This document shows positions 1 through 11,951 of a stretch of 37,333 nucleotides of DNA, piece by piece. Under the pieces are notes generated by a model. The model searched no databases, was not told the origin of the DNA, and saw nothing but the letters and a program-made list of their open reading frames with translations. This DNA is from [Phormidium] sp. LEGE 05292. Lineage in GTDB: Bacteria > Cyanobacteriota > Cyanobacteriia > Cyanobacteriales > Aerosakkonemataceae. Position numbers and translations under genes: made by a program. Numbering within the stretch: position 1 is the stretch's first letter; the number at the start of each line of letters is the position of its first letter. The stretch lies in contig NZ_JADEWG010000060.1 in the NCBI RefSeq assembly GCF_015207735.1, positions 1 through 37,333 of the forward strand, written 5' to 3'.

Positions 1-103
1 GAGCAAGGGAGGAGCAGGGGGGACAAGGAGAATTATTACCCTTTACCCTTTCTTCCCTTGGAACCTTCTGCCTTAGAGCCTTGGAGCCCTGGAGCCTTTC
101 TTC
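1..103. repeat. Degenerate CCTTGGAGCC-like repeats downstream of apcE
   Basis: This short stretch to the left of the apcE stop codon is made of purine- or pyrimidine-rich degenerate short repeats, with several versions of GCCTTGGA and CCCTTTACC. A related pattern in the opposite orientation (AAGGCAGAAGGCTGGAAGGG) lies beyond the other end of apcE near 3840-3880. Such repeats are common in intergenic DNA of filamentous cyanobacteria. No gene is visible here. It is the only part of the apcE downstream region available, so any apcA further on cannot be seen. Confidence 0.5.
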
Positions 104-3984
<3,881 letters not shown>

Positions 3985-5175
3985 ATGACCAATCAAGATA
4001 TTAGTTCTGCTGTTCAACGTCTTTACGATACTTATCCTTTTCCACCAGAACCACTGTTGGATACTCCGCCTCCGGGATACAATTGGCGCTGGAATTGGTT
4101 AGCAGCTTATAACTTTTGTACGGGAAGAAAACCACCAAAGCAAGATATTCGGATTCTCGATGCTGGATGTGGTACTGGTGTAGGTACTGAGTATTTGGTT
4201 CATTTGAATCCTGAAGCTGAGGTAACGGCGATCGATCTCAGTGCAGGTGCCCTAGCAGTAGCAAAGGAACGTTGTCAACGTTCTGGTGCTAACCGCGTTC
4301 AATTCCATCACCTCAGTTTATATGATGCCGGACAACTCCCTGGTGAGTTCGATTTAATTAACTGCGTGGGAGTTTTACATCATTTACCCGATCCCAAGCG
4401 AGGGATTCAATCTTTAGCCGCTAAATTAGCTCCTGGTGGACTATTTCATATTTTTGTCTATGGGGAGTTGGGACGCTGGGAAATTCAATTAATGCAAAAA
4501 GCGATCGCTCTTCTCCAAGGTAACAAGCGTGGTGATTACCGCGATGGTGTCCAAATTGGTCGGCAAATCTTTAATTCATTACCAATAAATAACCGAATTG
4601 TCAAGCGAGAAAAAGAACGTTGGTCAATGGAAAATCAGCGAGATGAATGTTTTGCTGATATGTATGTTCATCCCCAAGAAATTGATTACAATGTCGAATC
4701 TCTATTTGAATTAATCGATGCTTCTGGGTTAGAATTCGTCGGTTTTTCTAATCCAAAAACTTGGGAATTAGAAAGATTGTTAGGCAAAAGTCCTGAATTA
4801 ATTGCTCAGGCAGAAACTTTAAGCGATCGCGAACGTTACCGCTTAATTGAACTGTTAGATCCCGAAAGTTTCACCCATTACGAATTTTTCTTAGCACGTC
4901 CACCTTTCATTAAATCAGATTGGTCTTCTGATGCTGCAATACTCGCCGCAATTCCTGAACGTAACCCTTGTATGGATGGATGGCCTAGTAAATGTCTATT
5001 TAACTATGATTATCAAATAGTTAATCTTACGGAATCAGAATTTCAATTTTTGCAAGCTTGTGATAATAATACTGAGAAACAGCAAACTTTGTCCGAAATT
5101 TTAACAGGTATTGATTTGAGTTTGGAAAAAGTGCGATCGCTCCTCCAACAGCAATTAATTATCTTAACTCCCTAG
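3985..5175 (+). CDS. Class I SAM-dependent methyltransferase
   Basis: The protein has 396 residues. Its N-terminal half carries a Rossmann-type SAM-binding domain: motif I ILDAGCGTG at residues 57-65, an acidic end of strand 2 (TAIDLS, near 81-86) and the motif around FDLINCVGVLHHLPDP. This resembles small-molecule methyltransferases of the Methyltransf_11/25 type. The C-terminal part, from about residue 200, has no domain that I recognise; its last stretch (LTESEFQFLQAC...) resembles a small helical add-on. The substrate cannot be read from the sequence. The ATG at 3985 follows a heptamer array by only 8 bases and has no clear Shine-Dalgarno sequence, so initiation may be weak or leaderless. 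Confidence 0.85.
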   Translation: MTNQDISSAVQRLYDTYPFPPEPLLDTPPPGYNWRWNWLAAYNFCTGRKPPKQDIRILDAGCGTGVGTEYLVHLNPEAEVTAIDLSAGALAVAKERCQRSGANRVQFHHLSLYDAGQLPGEFDLINCVGVLHHLPDPKRGIQSLAAKLAPGGLFHIFVYGELGRWEIQLMQKAIALLQGNKRGDYRDGVQIGRQIFNSLPINNRIVKREKERWSMENQRDECFADMYVHPQEIDYNVESLFELIDASGLEFVGFSNPKTWELERLLGKSPELIAQAETLSDRERYRLIELLDPESFTHYEFFLARPPFIKSDWSSDAAILAAIPERNPCMDGWPSKCLFNYDYQIVNLTESEFQFLQACDNNTEKQQTLSEILTGIDLSLEKVRSLLQQQLIILTP

Positions 5176-5198
5176 AGAAGGCAGGGTGAAAGTTTTGA

Positions 5199-5264
5199 GT
5201 AGGGGCGGGTTTAGCAATTATCCTGACTTGCAACCAACAAATTATCTACAAAACCCGCCCTTAC
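5199..5264. repeat. Inverted-repeat element, GGGCGGGTTT family
   Basis: GTAGGGGCGGGTTT at 5199-5212 pairs with AAACCCGCCCTTAC at 5251-5264, with one mismatch, around a 38-base centre. A relative with the same GGGGCGG ends is at 25331-25398. These look like small dispersed palindromic elements. The position just downstream of the methyltransferase stop would also allow a role in RNA 3'-end formation. Confidence 0.8.
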
Positions 5265-5473
5265 AGAGTGGGGGAGTTTTTAGTTTTGAATTCTCTATTG
5301 TCCCCTTTTCTTACCCACCCCTTTGCCCATTTTTGTCAATGACTTGAGTCACAAAATAGTTAAGGAATTATCACTGTTTTTCCGGGAACTTGTAATCAAA
5401 CTAGAGGAATAGCAAAAGGTTTATTATTCCTTAACTTAACTTAACTTAAGAAAAGACAATTTGGTGCAAAACT

Positions 5474-5674
5474 ATGAAATCTCAATACTGTTGGCATTCC
5501 ATCCCTATAGAAGCTCTCTGCGGACAAATAATGGTTTCTGGTAAGATTACCATTAGCGATCGCTATCAAATTAGGTCTGCCTTATTAAATGATACTTTGA
5601 GCGAACCAGAACAAATTTTAATCAACAGATTGCTCTATGGCATCCGACATGGATTACTGAGAATTATCGATTAA
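5474..5674 (+). CDS. Small conserved-looking cyanobacterial protein, unknown function
   Basis: This 66-residue protein has no recognised domain. It is compact and soluble-looking, with an N-terminal part around WHSIPIEALCGQI, a predicted strand/helix centre containing the phrase SGKITISDRYQIRSALL, and a helical end LSEPEQILINRLLYGIRHGLLRI. Its composition and the isolated position after an AT-rich leader with TTAAC repeats make it a likely real gene. It is co-directional with the next unknown gene but separated by 177 bases, so co-transcription is uncertain. No function is proposed. Confidence 0.65.
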   Translation: MKSQYCWHSIPIEALCGQIMVSGKITISDRYQIRSALLNDTLSEPEQILINRLLYGIRHGLLRIID

Positions 5675-5851
5675 AATCTCCTCAAACTGCATTTGCGATC
5701 GATATCATCACCAAATAAGAGTAGTATCACATTTGCCAAAGATATAAAGTCAGTTTTCTACAAGATTACAGTCACTTGTAAAACCTTCGGACATCACTGA
5801 ATCCCTGTAATAAAAGATTCATAATAAGAATAGAGGGTTCCAGGGGTCAAG

Positions 5852-6355
5852 ATGTCACAGCAATCTCTTCTTCCACAAGCTACAGTTAACTCCAAACAAG
5901 TTTTGACCCAGTTAAATAGTGGACAAATATTACAAGTTGATAGCCGCTATCGAGGTGGAATCATACTTTGTAAGCCACATCACGCAGAATTTGCCGGATA
6001 TGGAGCCGCTGTTGGTGGTAGTTGTGACATAGACTGTAATCGGGTAATTCCTATAGGTGAAGTCAGTTTAATTCATCCAGAGTCTTTCCCAGAGCGGCAA
6101 AAAGCTTTTATCATGAGACAGCGATGGTTCCGTTTTACTCAAAAAGCAATGGAAAGTTCTGTTCCCTTACAAAGGGCATACATGATTTTGGTAATGCTAG
6201 AAAAGTATTTCGGAATCGAAGCCGCTAATTCAATATCAGATGATGTGCTTTGTCAGCTAATAGGAGTGTTATCGAAAACAGTCAGTATGGCACGTCAGTA
6301 TAAAGCCAATCAAGTAAAAATTAAGCAACCAAATTCAGCTGTGATGTCAGTTTAA
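5852..6355 (+). CDS. Conserved hypothetical protein, 167 residues
   Basis: I do not recognise the family. The protein has no membrane segment or signal peptide. The first half looks like a beta-rich region (GQILQVDSRYRGGIILCKPHH) with several Cys and His residues (LCKPHH at about 39-44, GGSCDIDC at about 55-62) that could bind a metal. The second half is helical (RQRWFRFTQKAMESS, QRAYMILVMLEKYFG). It starts with ATG after a GGGGTCAAG leader. Its neighbours give no functional clue. It may be specific to cyanobacteria, but that needs a database search. Confidence 0.75.
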   Translation: MSQQSLLPQATVNSKQVLTQLNSGQILQVDSRYRGGIILCKPHHAEFAGYGAAVGGSCDIDCNRVIPIGEVSLIHPESFPERQKAFIMRQRWFRFTQKAMESSVPLQRAYMILVMLEKYFGIEAANSISDDVLCQLIGVLSKTVSMARQYKANQVKIKQPNSAVMSV

Positions 6356-6377
6356 CTATGAGTTAATTTCTGAGTAA

Positions 6378-6701
6378 CTAAGCTAAATTCAACCAACCAG
6401 CCAAAAACGCCACCATCGCCACTAAGTTTAGCAACATCATCATTCCCGCAGGCATAAATTTCCTAGTGCGGACAAACCTAGTAATAAACACTACTAGCAA
6501 AACTGTAGCCATCAAAGTTGCTATTCCTAGTCCTACTGTTGGTGTTTTTGTTGCTAAGAACCAGGCAACTAATAGAATTAAACCACTAGTCGAGCCTGCT
6601 AGAAGAGATTTGGTACTTTTAGCTTTCATGTAGCCAAAGACACCACCTATTCCGACAACCAAAGCATATCCAAAGATAGCCCAGATTAAGAGTTGCTCCA
6701 T
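6378..6701 (-). CDS. TMEM14 family small membrane protein
   Basis: This 107-residue protein is almost entirely hydrophobic, with about four membrane segments and the glycine-rich first-helix pattern GYALVVGIGGVFGYMKAKSTKSLLAGSTSG typical of the TMEM14/UPF0136 family. Members include eukaryotic TMEM14 and the chloroplast fatty-acid exporter FAX1. A role in lipid or porphyrin movement across the membrane is therefore possible but only inferred. It points toward the preceding unknown gene (convergent, 22 bases apart). Confidence 0.85.
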   Translation of the reverse strand: MEQLLIWAIFGYALVVGIGGVFGYMKAKSTKSLLAGSTSGLILLVAWFLATKTPTVGLGIATLMATVLLVVFITRFVRTRKFMPAGMMMLLNLVAMVAFLAGWLNLA

Positions 6702-6756
6702 ATTTTTAATTTTTGATTTAATCTAAAAAACATATCACAATCTGCGAGGATTTTCT

Positions 6757-6852
6757 ATGAATCTACATGATTTGGGAATGTTGGTGCTACTTCTCACTCC
6801 CGGACTTTTACTTTCAATTCTGATTATGGCTTCTTTCGCCGCAGGCGGATAA
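6757..6852 (+). CDS. Possible 31-residue single-span membrane peptide
   Basis: An ATG at 6757 is preceded by GAGGA at 6746-6750 and opens a frame of 31 codons ending in TAA at 6852. The peptide starts MNLHDLGMLVLLLTPGLLL and continues into ILIMASFAAGG, one membrane helix with short polar ends. The size and layout resemble the tiny subunits of cyanobacterial photosynthetic complexes. I cannot match it to a known one such as PetN, PsaI, PsaM or Psb30. It is divergent from the TMEM14-like gene, 55 bases away. It may be a real small protein or a chance frame. Confidence 0.45.
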   Translation: MNLHDLGMLVLLLTPGLLLSILIMASFAAGG

Positions 6853-7190
6853 AGCAGGGAGCAAAGGGACTTCAGAAGCATGGGAGAAAAGGGACAAGGG
6901 AACAAGGGTAAATTAAATAACTCAAAACTTTTCCCTCTTCCTGTTCTCCTGACTTCTGCAAAAGGTCTATTAAAAGTTAGTTTAATCATATTTAGTATAT
7001 TAATTAATTAAGAGTATGAACAGTTATACTAGACAAAATTTACAGCAACTTTTGTCAATAATTCAGTGTATCTGTGGAATGTATTGTTATTAACAAATAA
7101 TTTTAATATATCCTAAAAGAGATTACAATACCCAAAAAATAGATTACAACAGAATTAGATCTATATTTGCAACAGGTTTTGGAGAAGTCG
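6853..7190. other. Intergenic region with G-rich repeats, then AT-rich DNA
   Basis: The first 100 bases hold degenerate AGGGACAAGGGAACAAGGG repeats. The rest is AT-rich with long runs of A and T and probably contains the promoter of the next small gene. I see no RNA gene or coding frame that I can support. Confidence 0.45.
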
Positions 7191-7475
7191 ATGAACGATC
7201 GCACAAACTTTCTTTACCCTCGTAGCCGCTACTACGGTGCAGTCAATCCTGAGAATTTGGTATTTAATGCTAATTTACAAGAATTTACCCAAAGGGTTAA
7301 TTTTATCTGTGCTTTAGAAACTGGTGGTAAGCTTCCTCCTGAAGAAGCGTATAAACAAATTAAGGCTTTGTGGAAACAACTAAAACGTTCTAAAAAAGAA
7401 CTTGGTATTGGTCAAAATCCCTTCCAAAGTGATAACCATAATGACGAAGGCAATCAATCATCTGAAGATAATTGA
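7191..7475 (+). CDS. Small conserved-looking cyanobacterial protein (DUF7219-like)
   Basis: The likely start is ATG 7191, with GGAG at 7181-7184 in front, rather than the TTG at 7167. That gives 94 residues. The sequence begins MNDRTNFLYPRSRYYG, followed by a helix-rich centre (FTQRVNFICALETGGKLPPEEAYKQIKALWKQLKRSKKEL) and a short polar, disordered C-terminus. I associate this pattern with a small cyanobacterial family of unknown function, but from memory only. A strong intrinsic terminator follows 90 bases after the stop, so it is probably transcribed alone. Confidence 0.75.
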   Translation: MNDRTNFLYPRSRYYGAVNPENLVFNANLQEFTQRVNFICALETGGKLPPEEAYKQIKALWKQLKRSKKELGIGQNPFQSDNHNDEGNQSSEDN

Positions 7476-7564
7476 GTGTAATTTTATGAACGATTTCAGG
7501 TTATACTGGAACGCCTCGATTGCACCTCCTCGTTGCCAAAAAACAAAGGAACTGAATTTTTTCT

Positions 7565-7605
7565 TGTCGCGTTGGGATGTTTGAACTCAACGCGACATTT
7601 GTTTT
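7565..7605 (+). terminator. Intrinsic terminator
   Basis: TGTCGCGTTG at 7565-7574 pairs perfectly with CAACGCGACA at 7588-7597, followed by the T-rich tail TTTGTTTT. It lies between the small gene ending at 7475 and dapB, so it should separate their transcription. Confidence 0.85.
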
Positions 7606-7648
7606 AGTCTAGAATTCGCTTATTAGATGCAAGGATATTTTTGAGAAC

Positions 7649-8476
7649 ATGACGAATCAATATCCCATACCCGTTGTGGTCAATGGTGCCGCTGGCAAAA
7701 TGGGTCGTGAAGTGATTAAAGCGGTAGCTGGCGCAAGTGATATGACGCTATTGGGCGCAATCGACCATAATCCAGAGCTTTTAGACAAAGATGCGGGTGA
7801 GATAGCTGGATGTGGCACATTAGAAGTGCCAATTACTAATCAGTTTGAGCCAATGTTGGCGATGGCGGCGCAAGAGAGACAGCTGGGGGTAATGGTAGAT
7901 TTTACTCATCCTAGTACAGTTTACGATTCGGTACGGTCTGCGATCGCTTACGGCGTGCGCCCAGTCGTCGGAACTACCGGAATGAGTACCCAACAAATTC
8001 AAGAATTAGCAGAATTTGCCGAAAAAGCGAGTACTGGCTGCTTAATTATTCCCAATTTTTCCATTGGCATGGTGCTGCTGCAACAAGCTGCTGTTCAAGC
8101 ATCAAAATATTTTGACCATGTAGAAATTATTGAACTCCACCACAATCAAAAAGCAGACGCTCCTAGCGGTACAGCAGTTCAAACTGCTAAACTCTTGGCA
8201 GAACTGGGTAAAAGTTACAATCCGCCTTTAGTCAAGGAAGAGGAAAAATTAGCAGGAGCTAGGGGTAGTTTAGCAGAAGAAGGAATTCGGATTCATAGCG
8301 TGCGCTTACCCGGATTAATTGCTCACCAAGAGGTAATTTTTGGCGCACCTGGGCAAGTTTACACCTTAAGACATGATACAAGCGATCGAGCCTGTTATAT
8401 GCCCGGAGTCCTACTGGCAATTCGCCAAGTTACCCAACTAAAATCGCTAGTATATGGATTAGAGAAAATTTTGTAG
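7649..8476 (+). CDS. dapB: DapB, 4-hydroxy-tetrahydrodipicolinate reductase
   Basis: DapB reduces 4-hydroxy-tetrahydrodipicolinate with NAD(P)H in the diaminopimelate/lysine pathway, which supplies peptidoglycan and lysine. The N-terminal dinucleotide-binding loop is GAAGKMG at residues 13-19. The catalytic segment [15 protein letters not shown] contains the paired histidines 164-165 and lysine 168. The length of 275 residues is normal for the family. The start is the ATG at 7649. The gene stands alone on its strand between a terminator and a membrane-protein gene. Confidence 0.98.
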   Translation: MTNQYPIPVVVNGAAGKMGREVIKAVAGASDMTLLGAIDHNPELLDKDAGEIAGCGTLEVPITNQFEPMLAMAAQERQLGVMVDFTHPSTVYDSVRSAIAYGVRPVVGTTGMSTQQIQELAEFAEKASTGCLIIPNFSIGMVLLQQAAVQASKYFDHVEIIELHHNQKADAPSGTAVQTAKLLAELGKSYNPPLVKEEEKLAGARGSLAEEGIRIHSVRLPGLIAHQEVIFGAPGQVYTLRHDTSDRACYMPGVLLAIRQVTQLKSLVYGLEKIL

Positions 8477-8596
8477 TTAATTGGCAATTTGTCAAAACTC
8501 AGCATTCAGGATTCAAGATTCACAATAAAAAGAAAATCTCAGAATTCTGAATCTTTCCCTAAATAACCATTATCTATTACTTAACACCTATTAATT

Positions 8597-9352
8597 ATGC
8601 TCATTCCCATCACCCGCCAAAAATTTGAACAACTAATCCCTATCCTGGCTACAGGAAGCCAGTACAAATATTATTGGGGTAAGCCAACTGCTTTTATCCT
8701 GCGACTACTAATGTCTTTAGTCATCGCTATGTTAATTTGGTGGATTGAAGTTACTTTTTTAGGGCCAGAATATGCTCCTTTGGCTCTATTCAGTGGTATC
8801 TTTACAGCTTCCTATTTTTTATGGGGGCCCATTTTTCACGCTAGCTTACGCAATTATGAGTGTCGCAAATACAAATACAGTGGCTTTTGGAAAGGTGAAA
8901 TTTGGGATTTGTACATCAGTGAAGAAGTAGTAGGAAAAGAACAAAACGTTAACAAACGAGGCGAATTAGTAATTGTAGAAAACCGAGAGAAAAGACTAAA
9001 TATAGAAGTTGGCGATGAAACAGGTTTTTCTACAAGTCTACAAGTTCCTCTCAAACGTATTCATAAATCGCTCAGAAGAGGTCAAGTTGCCGAAATGTTG
9101 GTGATGTCTAATAAACCAGATTTAGCCATGATTAACAAAGTAACTGACATTTATATTTCCGACCTCGATTTATGGGTAAGTGACTATCCTTATCTACAAA
9201 GAAAAGAGTTTACTGAACTGAGTTATAAGTTTGAAAAATCCGAGAAGATGGATAGGGAAAAGAGGAGAAGACCTGTAGAACAAGAAATTGAATCCGAAGA
9301 AAGACGACCTGTAAAACAACCCAAAAAACCTAAAAAAGTCAATGATTGGTAA
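8597..9352 (+). CDS. Membrane protein with charged C-terminus, unknown function
   Basis: This 251-residue protein has two hydrophobic segments near residues 31-55 (FILRLLMSLVIAMLIWWIEV) and 60-82 (YAPLALFSGIFTASYFLWGPIF), which probably form a hairpin in the membrane. A cytoplasmic-looking domain of mixed strands follows, then a tail from about residue 212 that is very rich in Lys, Arg and Glu and ends KKPKKVNDW. Similar cyanobacterial proteins are sometimes labelled phosphate ABC transporter permease; I see no permease signature here and treat that label as unsupported. Confidence 0.8.
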   Translation: MLIPITRQKFEQLIPILATGSQYKYYWGKPTAFILRLLMSLVIAMLIWWIEVTFLGPEYAPLALFSGIFTASYFLWGPIFHASLRNYECRKYKYSGFWKGEIWDLYISEEVVGKEQNVNKRGELVIVENREKRLNIEVGDETGFSTSLQVPLKRIHKSLRRGQVAEMLVMSNKPDLAMINKVTDIYISDLDLWVSDYPYLQRKEFTELSYKFEKSEKMDREKRRRPVEQEIESEERRPVKQPKKPKKVNDW

Positions 9353-9361
9353 ATAAAAAGT

Positions 9362-9422
9362 CCGTTGTGACGACTTCAGTCGTTTTTGAGACAAAGTGAA
9401 GGACTAAAGTCCTCACAACTAA
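9362..9422. repeat. Inverted-repeat element, GTTGTGAnGACTTCAGTC family, copy 1
   Basis: CCGTTGTGACGACTTCAGTC on the left is answered by GGACTAAAGTCCTCACAACT on the right. Each arm holds its own small palindrome (GACTTCAGTC, GGACTAAAGTCC). Two relatives are at 19824-19892 and 24395-24462. The nested-palindrome design suggests a non-autonomous, MITE-like dispersed element. It fills the gap between two convergent genes. Confidence 0.85.
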
Positions 9423-9425
9423 CAA

Positions 9426-10118
9426 TTAATTACGACTCCGGGAAATCAACAAAAGTTGAATTAATTGTAAAACAGCATAAAAGGCAGTTGCGACATAAGT
9501 CCAAGCTGCTGCTTGTAGAACTTTTTTAGCTGCTTTATTCTCTTCTCCTTGGAGAATTCCCATTTGATTAATTAGTTTAAGCGCACGGCTAGAGGCATCA
9601 AATTCTACAGGTAAAGTGACGATATGAAAAGCAATTACACCCAGAAATAGGACAATTCCGATATTAATAAATACTGAAGAAATTGTTCCCATTGAACTGA
9701 GGAAAAGCCCAATAATTACTAAGAATGGGCCAAGTTGAGAACCTAAATTAGCAGCTGGAACTAGAGAGGCACGTAAATTCATGAATTTATAGCCTTGCTT
9801 GTCTTGTAACACATGACCACACTCATGGGCAGCTACCGCCGCAGCTGCTAGAGAATCAGAACCATAAATTCCTTCAGACAAACGAACAGCTTTTGCACTG
9901 GGGTCATAATGGTCTGTAAGTTCTCCGGCTACAGGTTCAACGGAAACATCATGAATTCCCATTTTCGATAGGATAGCCTGAGCAACTTCTGCACCACTCA
10001 TGCCCATAGTAGAACGAACTTGAGAGTAGCGGTGATAAGTTCCTTTGATTTGACTCTGAGCCCAGAACATTAATATGGCTCCTGGGATCAGAATTAAATA
10101 AGACAAGTAGTAAGACAT
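9426..10118 (-). CDS. YugP-like zinc metallopeptidase
   Basis: The protein has 230 residues. It belongs to the neutral zinc metallopeptidase family typified by Bacillus YugP (Peptidase_M-like, Zn_peptidase_2). The zinc motif HECGH lies at residues 98-102. Hydrophobic segments occur at the N-terminus (YLSYLILIPGAILMFW), around 130-175 and at the C-terminus, so it is a membrane protease. The start ATG is preceded by AGGAGAGA. The substrate is unknown. It is oriented toward the preceding membrane-protein gene, with the small inverted-repeat element between them. Confidence 0.92.
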   Translation of the reverse strand: MSYYLSYLILIPGAILMFWAQSQIKGTYHRYSQVRSTMGMSGAEVAQAILSKMGIHDVSVEPVAGELTDHYDPSAKAVRLSEGIYGSDSLAAAAVAAHECGHVLQDKQGYKFMNLRASLVPAANLGSQLGPFLVIIGLFLSSMGTISSVFINIGIVLFLGVIAFHIVTLPVEFDASSRALKLINQMGILQGEENKAAKKVLQAAAWTYVATAFYAVLQLIQLLLISRSRN

Positions 10119-10188
10119 TATTTTATCTCTCCTGGGGGGGTTGACAGTGAAAAAGTCATATTTTGAGTACTAATCTAGCTCAAATTTA

Positions 10189-10818
10189 CTAAACACCGAC
10201 TACGCCCTCTTGTCCGTAAGCTTGCCAAGCTAGTTCTACTAATCCGTTGACAATTGCAGCTGCTACTACGGCGCTTCCTTTCCGTCCTTCGGTGCGGATA
10301 TGGGCAATGAGGGAATCTTGTAATCTTTCTTTAGCAACATCTACATCCACAAAACCTGCGGGTGTCCCAATAACTAAAGCTGGGCGGATTTCCTCTTTCT
10401 CGATTAAGTCTACTAGGGAAGAAAGAGCGGTTTGAGCATGACCAACCACAAAAATTCCTTCTGGGTAGCGTTTGGCGAGGGTTTCAATTCCCCAAGCTAC
10501 ACGGGTTTTTTCTTTTTGGGGGCGCGTTAATGCGTCCATGCTACAGTAAACTGGGTTGGCAAAAGTGCTTTGGATGATTGGTGTAATGCCAACTTGTACC
10601 ATTGGTACATCTACGACAATGGTGGTGCGGGCAGCTAAAGCGGCTGCGCCTGCTTGTAAGGCTCTTTCAGAAAAACGAATCAGTGATTTATATTCAAAGT
10701 CAGCTGTGTCATAAATTACCCGACGGACAATTTCGTATTCTGCTGGGGAAAAGATGTGTTCGCCGATTTCGCGATCGATAATTGCTAAACTTTGGGCATC
10801 TGTTATATGCCATTCCAT
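10189..10818 (-). CDS. cobH: CobH/CbiC, precorrin-8X methylmutase
   Basis: This enzyme moves the C-11 methyl group to C-12 to give (hydrogeno)cobyrinic acid in cobalamin synthesis. The 209-residue sequence shows the family hallmarks: an N-terminal IFSPAEYEIVRRVIYDTADFEY, the segment TTIVVDVPMVQVGI, the loop VVGHAQTAL with the likely catalytic histidine region, VIGTPAGFVDVDVAKERL and the C-terminal GRKGSAVVAAAIVNGL. The length is normal. No cobalamin riboswitch is apparent in the 148 bases upstream. It is co-directional with the peptidase gene downstream (70 bases). Confidence 0.96.
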   Translation of the reverse strand: MEWHITDAQSLAIIDREIGEHIFSPAEYEIVRRVIYDTADFEYKSLIRFSERALQAGAAALAARTTIVVDVPMVQVGITPIIQSTFANPVYCSMDALTRPQKEKTRVAWGIETLAKRYPEGIFVVGHAQTALSSLVDLIEKEEIRPALVIGTPAGFVDVDVAKERLQDSLIAHIRTEGRKGSAVVAAAIVNGLVELAWQAYGQEGVVGV

Positions 10819-10887
10819 GAGAAACTGCCCCCGAAGTTCCTAGATGATTAAAGTATTATTTAAGTTCGTTTAAAGCATAAAGCTAGA

Positions 10888-10926
10888 ACGCAAAGAATAC
10901 AAAATTAACTTTTGCATTCTTTGCGT
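10888..10926 (-). terminator. Hairpin downstream of psb32
   Basis: ACGCAAAGAAT at 10888-10898 pairs perfectly with ATTCTTTGCGT at 10916-10926, and the inner AAAA/TTTT extends the stem. It lies 41 bases past the leftward psb32 stop and upstream of cobH. The U-rich tail on the minus strand is only moderate, so termination is likely but not certain. Confidence 0.6.
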
Positions 10927-10966
10927 CCTAATATGTGAAATATGGATAATTAATTAAACTTGATGC

Positions 10967-11815
10967 TTAACGGCTGCTGGAAGCTTCCGAAGGAGAATTA
11001 ACCACAGGAGTAAGGTAAGCAACTAAAGCTCCAATGACGAATCCTGCTACGTTACGTAGTAAGGGCAACCATTCAGCAGTACGGCTGACTACAGGGCCAA
11101 TTCCGAAGGCAATAAACAAAATTCCCCACAATGGCGAGAAAATTAACGCCCATTGCCATGCTACGATTTGTCCAGGTTTCCGGGGATGAGCGGCGAATCC
11201 TAATACTACTCCCCCAACAATAGAGGTAACTAAGGTAAGAATCCACTGTTCTCGCGGTAAACCGGGAACTACGTTGCAACCACCTTGAGTTAAGCACGTT
11301 TTTACAGATTCTAAAGATTGAATGATTGATTGAGCTTCGCCTTGTTCGCGGACAAAGTAAAGATTACCAAAGCGAGTTTGTAGTTCAATCCAAAAAGTCC
11401 GGGGTAGGAGTTGATAAACGGCATCTCCGACGTTGAAGTTGAGGATATTCCCGCCTCTGGAGTCAGCAATTACAAGGACGCTTTTATCATCTAAGCCCCA
11501 AAAGTTTTTGACTGCTCTACCTGGAGTACGATCGTACTGTGTTAATACTCTAAGTTTCCAGCCTGTGTTGGCTTCAAAATTTTCTATATCTTTTGTCAGT
11601 GCTTCCTTCTGAATGTCGGTGAAGGTTTTGGCGAGGTCAATAATTGGGGTTTGAGTGGTCGGTAGTAACTCTGGATTGTCGTATGCTTGCGCTACCGCAG
11701 GCGCTACTGTCCAAACTGATAAGGCAAGGAAAAAGGCTACTAGGGATGCCAGAACTCTTTTGACGAAAGGTTTTTGCTGCATTGGCTGTTTTACCGAAAT
11801 CTCAAGTTGGGACAT
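10967..11815 (-). CDS. psb32: Psb32-like TPM-domain protein (photosystem II maintenance)
   Basis: The protein has 282 residues. A signal or anchor segment occupies about residues 20-44, with a cleavage-like VAQAYDN. The TPM domain follows at about 48-170 (PIIDLAKTFTDIQKEALTKDI, TGWKLRVLTQYDRTPG, SVLVIADSRGGNILNFNVGDAVY). Three hydrophobic segments end the protein (about 188-208, 220-242 and 250-270). This is the layout of cyanobacterial Psb32 and plant TLP18.3, which help photosystem II repair and protect against photodamage. A thylakoid lumen location for the TPM domain follows from the family. The assignment to Psb32, as opposed to another TPM protein, is likely but not proven. Confidence 0.9.
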   Translation of the reverse strand: MSQLEISVKQPMQQKPFVKRVLASLVAFFLALSVWTVAPAVAQAYDNPELLPTTQTPIIDLAKTFTDIQKEALTKDIENFEANTGWKLRVLTQYDRTPGRAVKNFWGLDDKSVLVIADSRGGNILNFNVGDAVYQLLPRTFWIELQTRFGNLYFVREQGEAQSIIQSLESVKTCLTQGGCNVVPGLPREQWILTLVTSIVGGVVLGFAAHPRKPGQIVAWQWALIFSPLWGILFIAFGIGPVVSRTAEWLPLLRNVAGFVIGALVAYLTPVVNSPSEASSSR

Positions 11816-11951
11816 TTACCAAGAAGTTTTATTAATCAAAGGTTAATGCAAAACTAATATTTCTTTACACTTCTTTACTTTACTCTAATAGTACGCCATT
11901 TTACCAGCATTATTTCAATACTGGGAAAAAGGTTGGCAGGGAGCGGCTCTC

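Noticed and set aside
6735-6989. Leftward 84-codon frame
   Set aside because: Low-complexity translation from G-rich intergenic repeats; it overlaps the better-supported small rightward frame at 6757-6852.
10819-10966. Possible cobalamin riboswitch before cobH
   Set aside because: No B12-box-like conserved sequence; the only structure is a simple hairpin better explained as the psb32 terminator.
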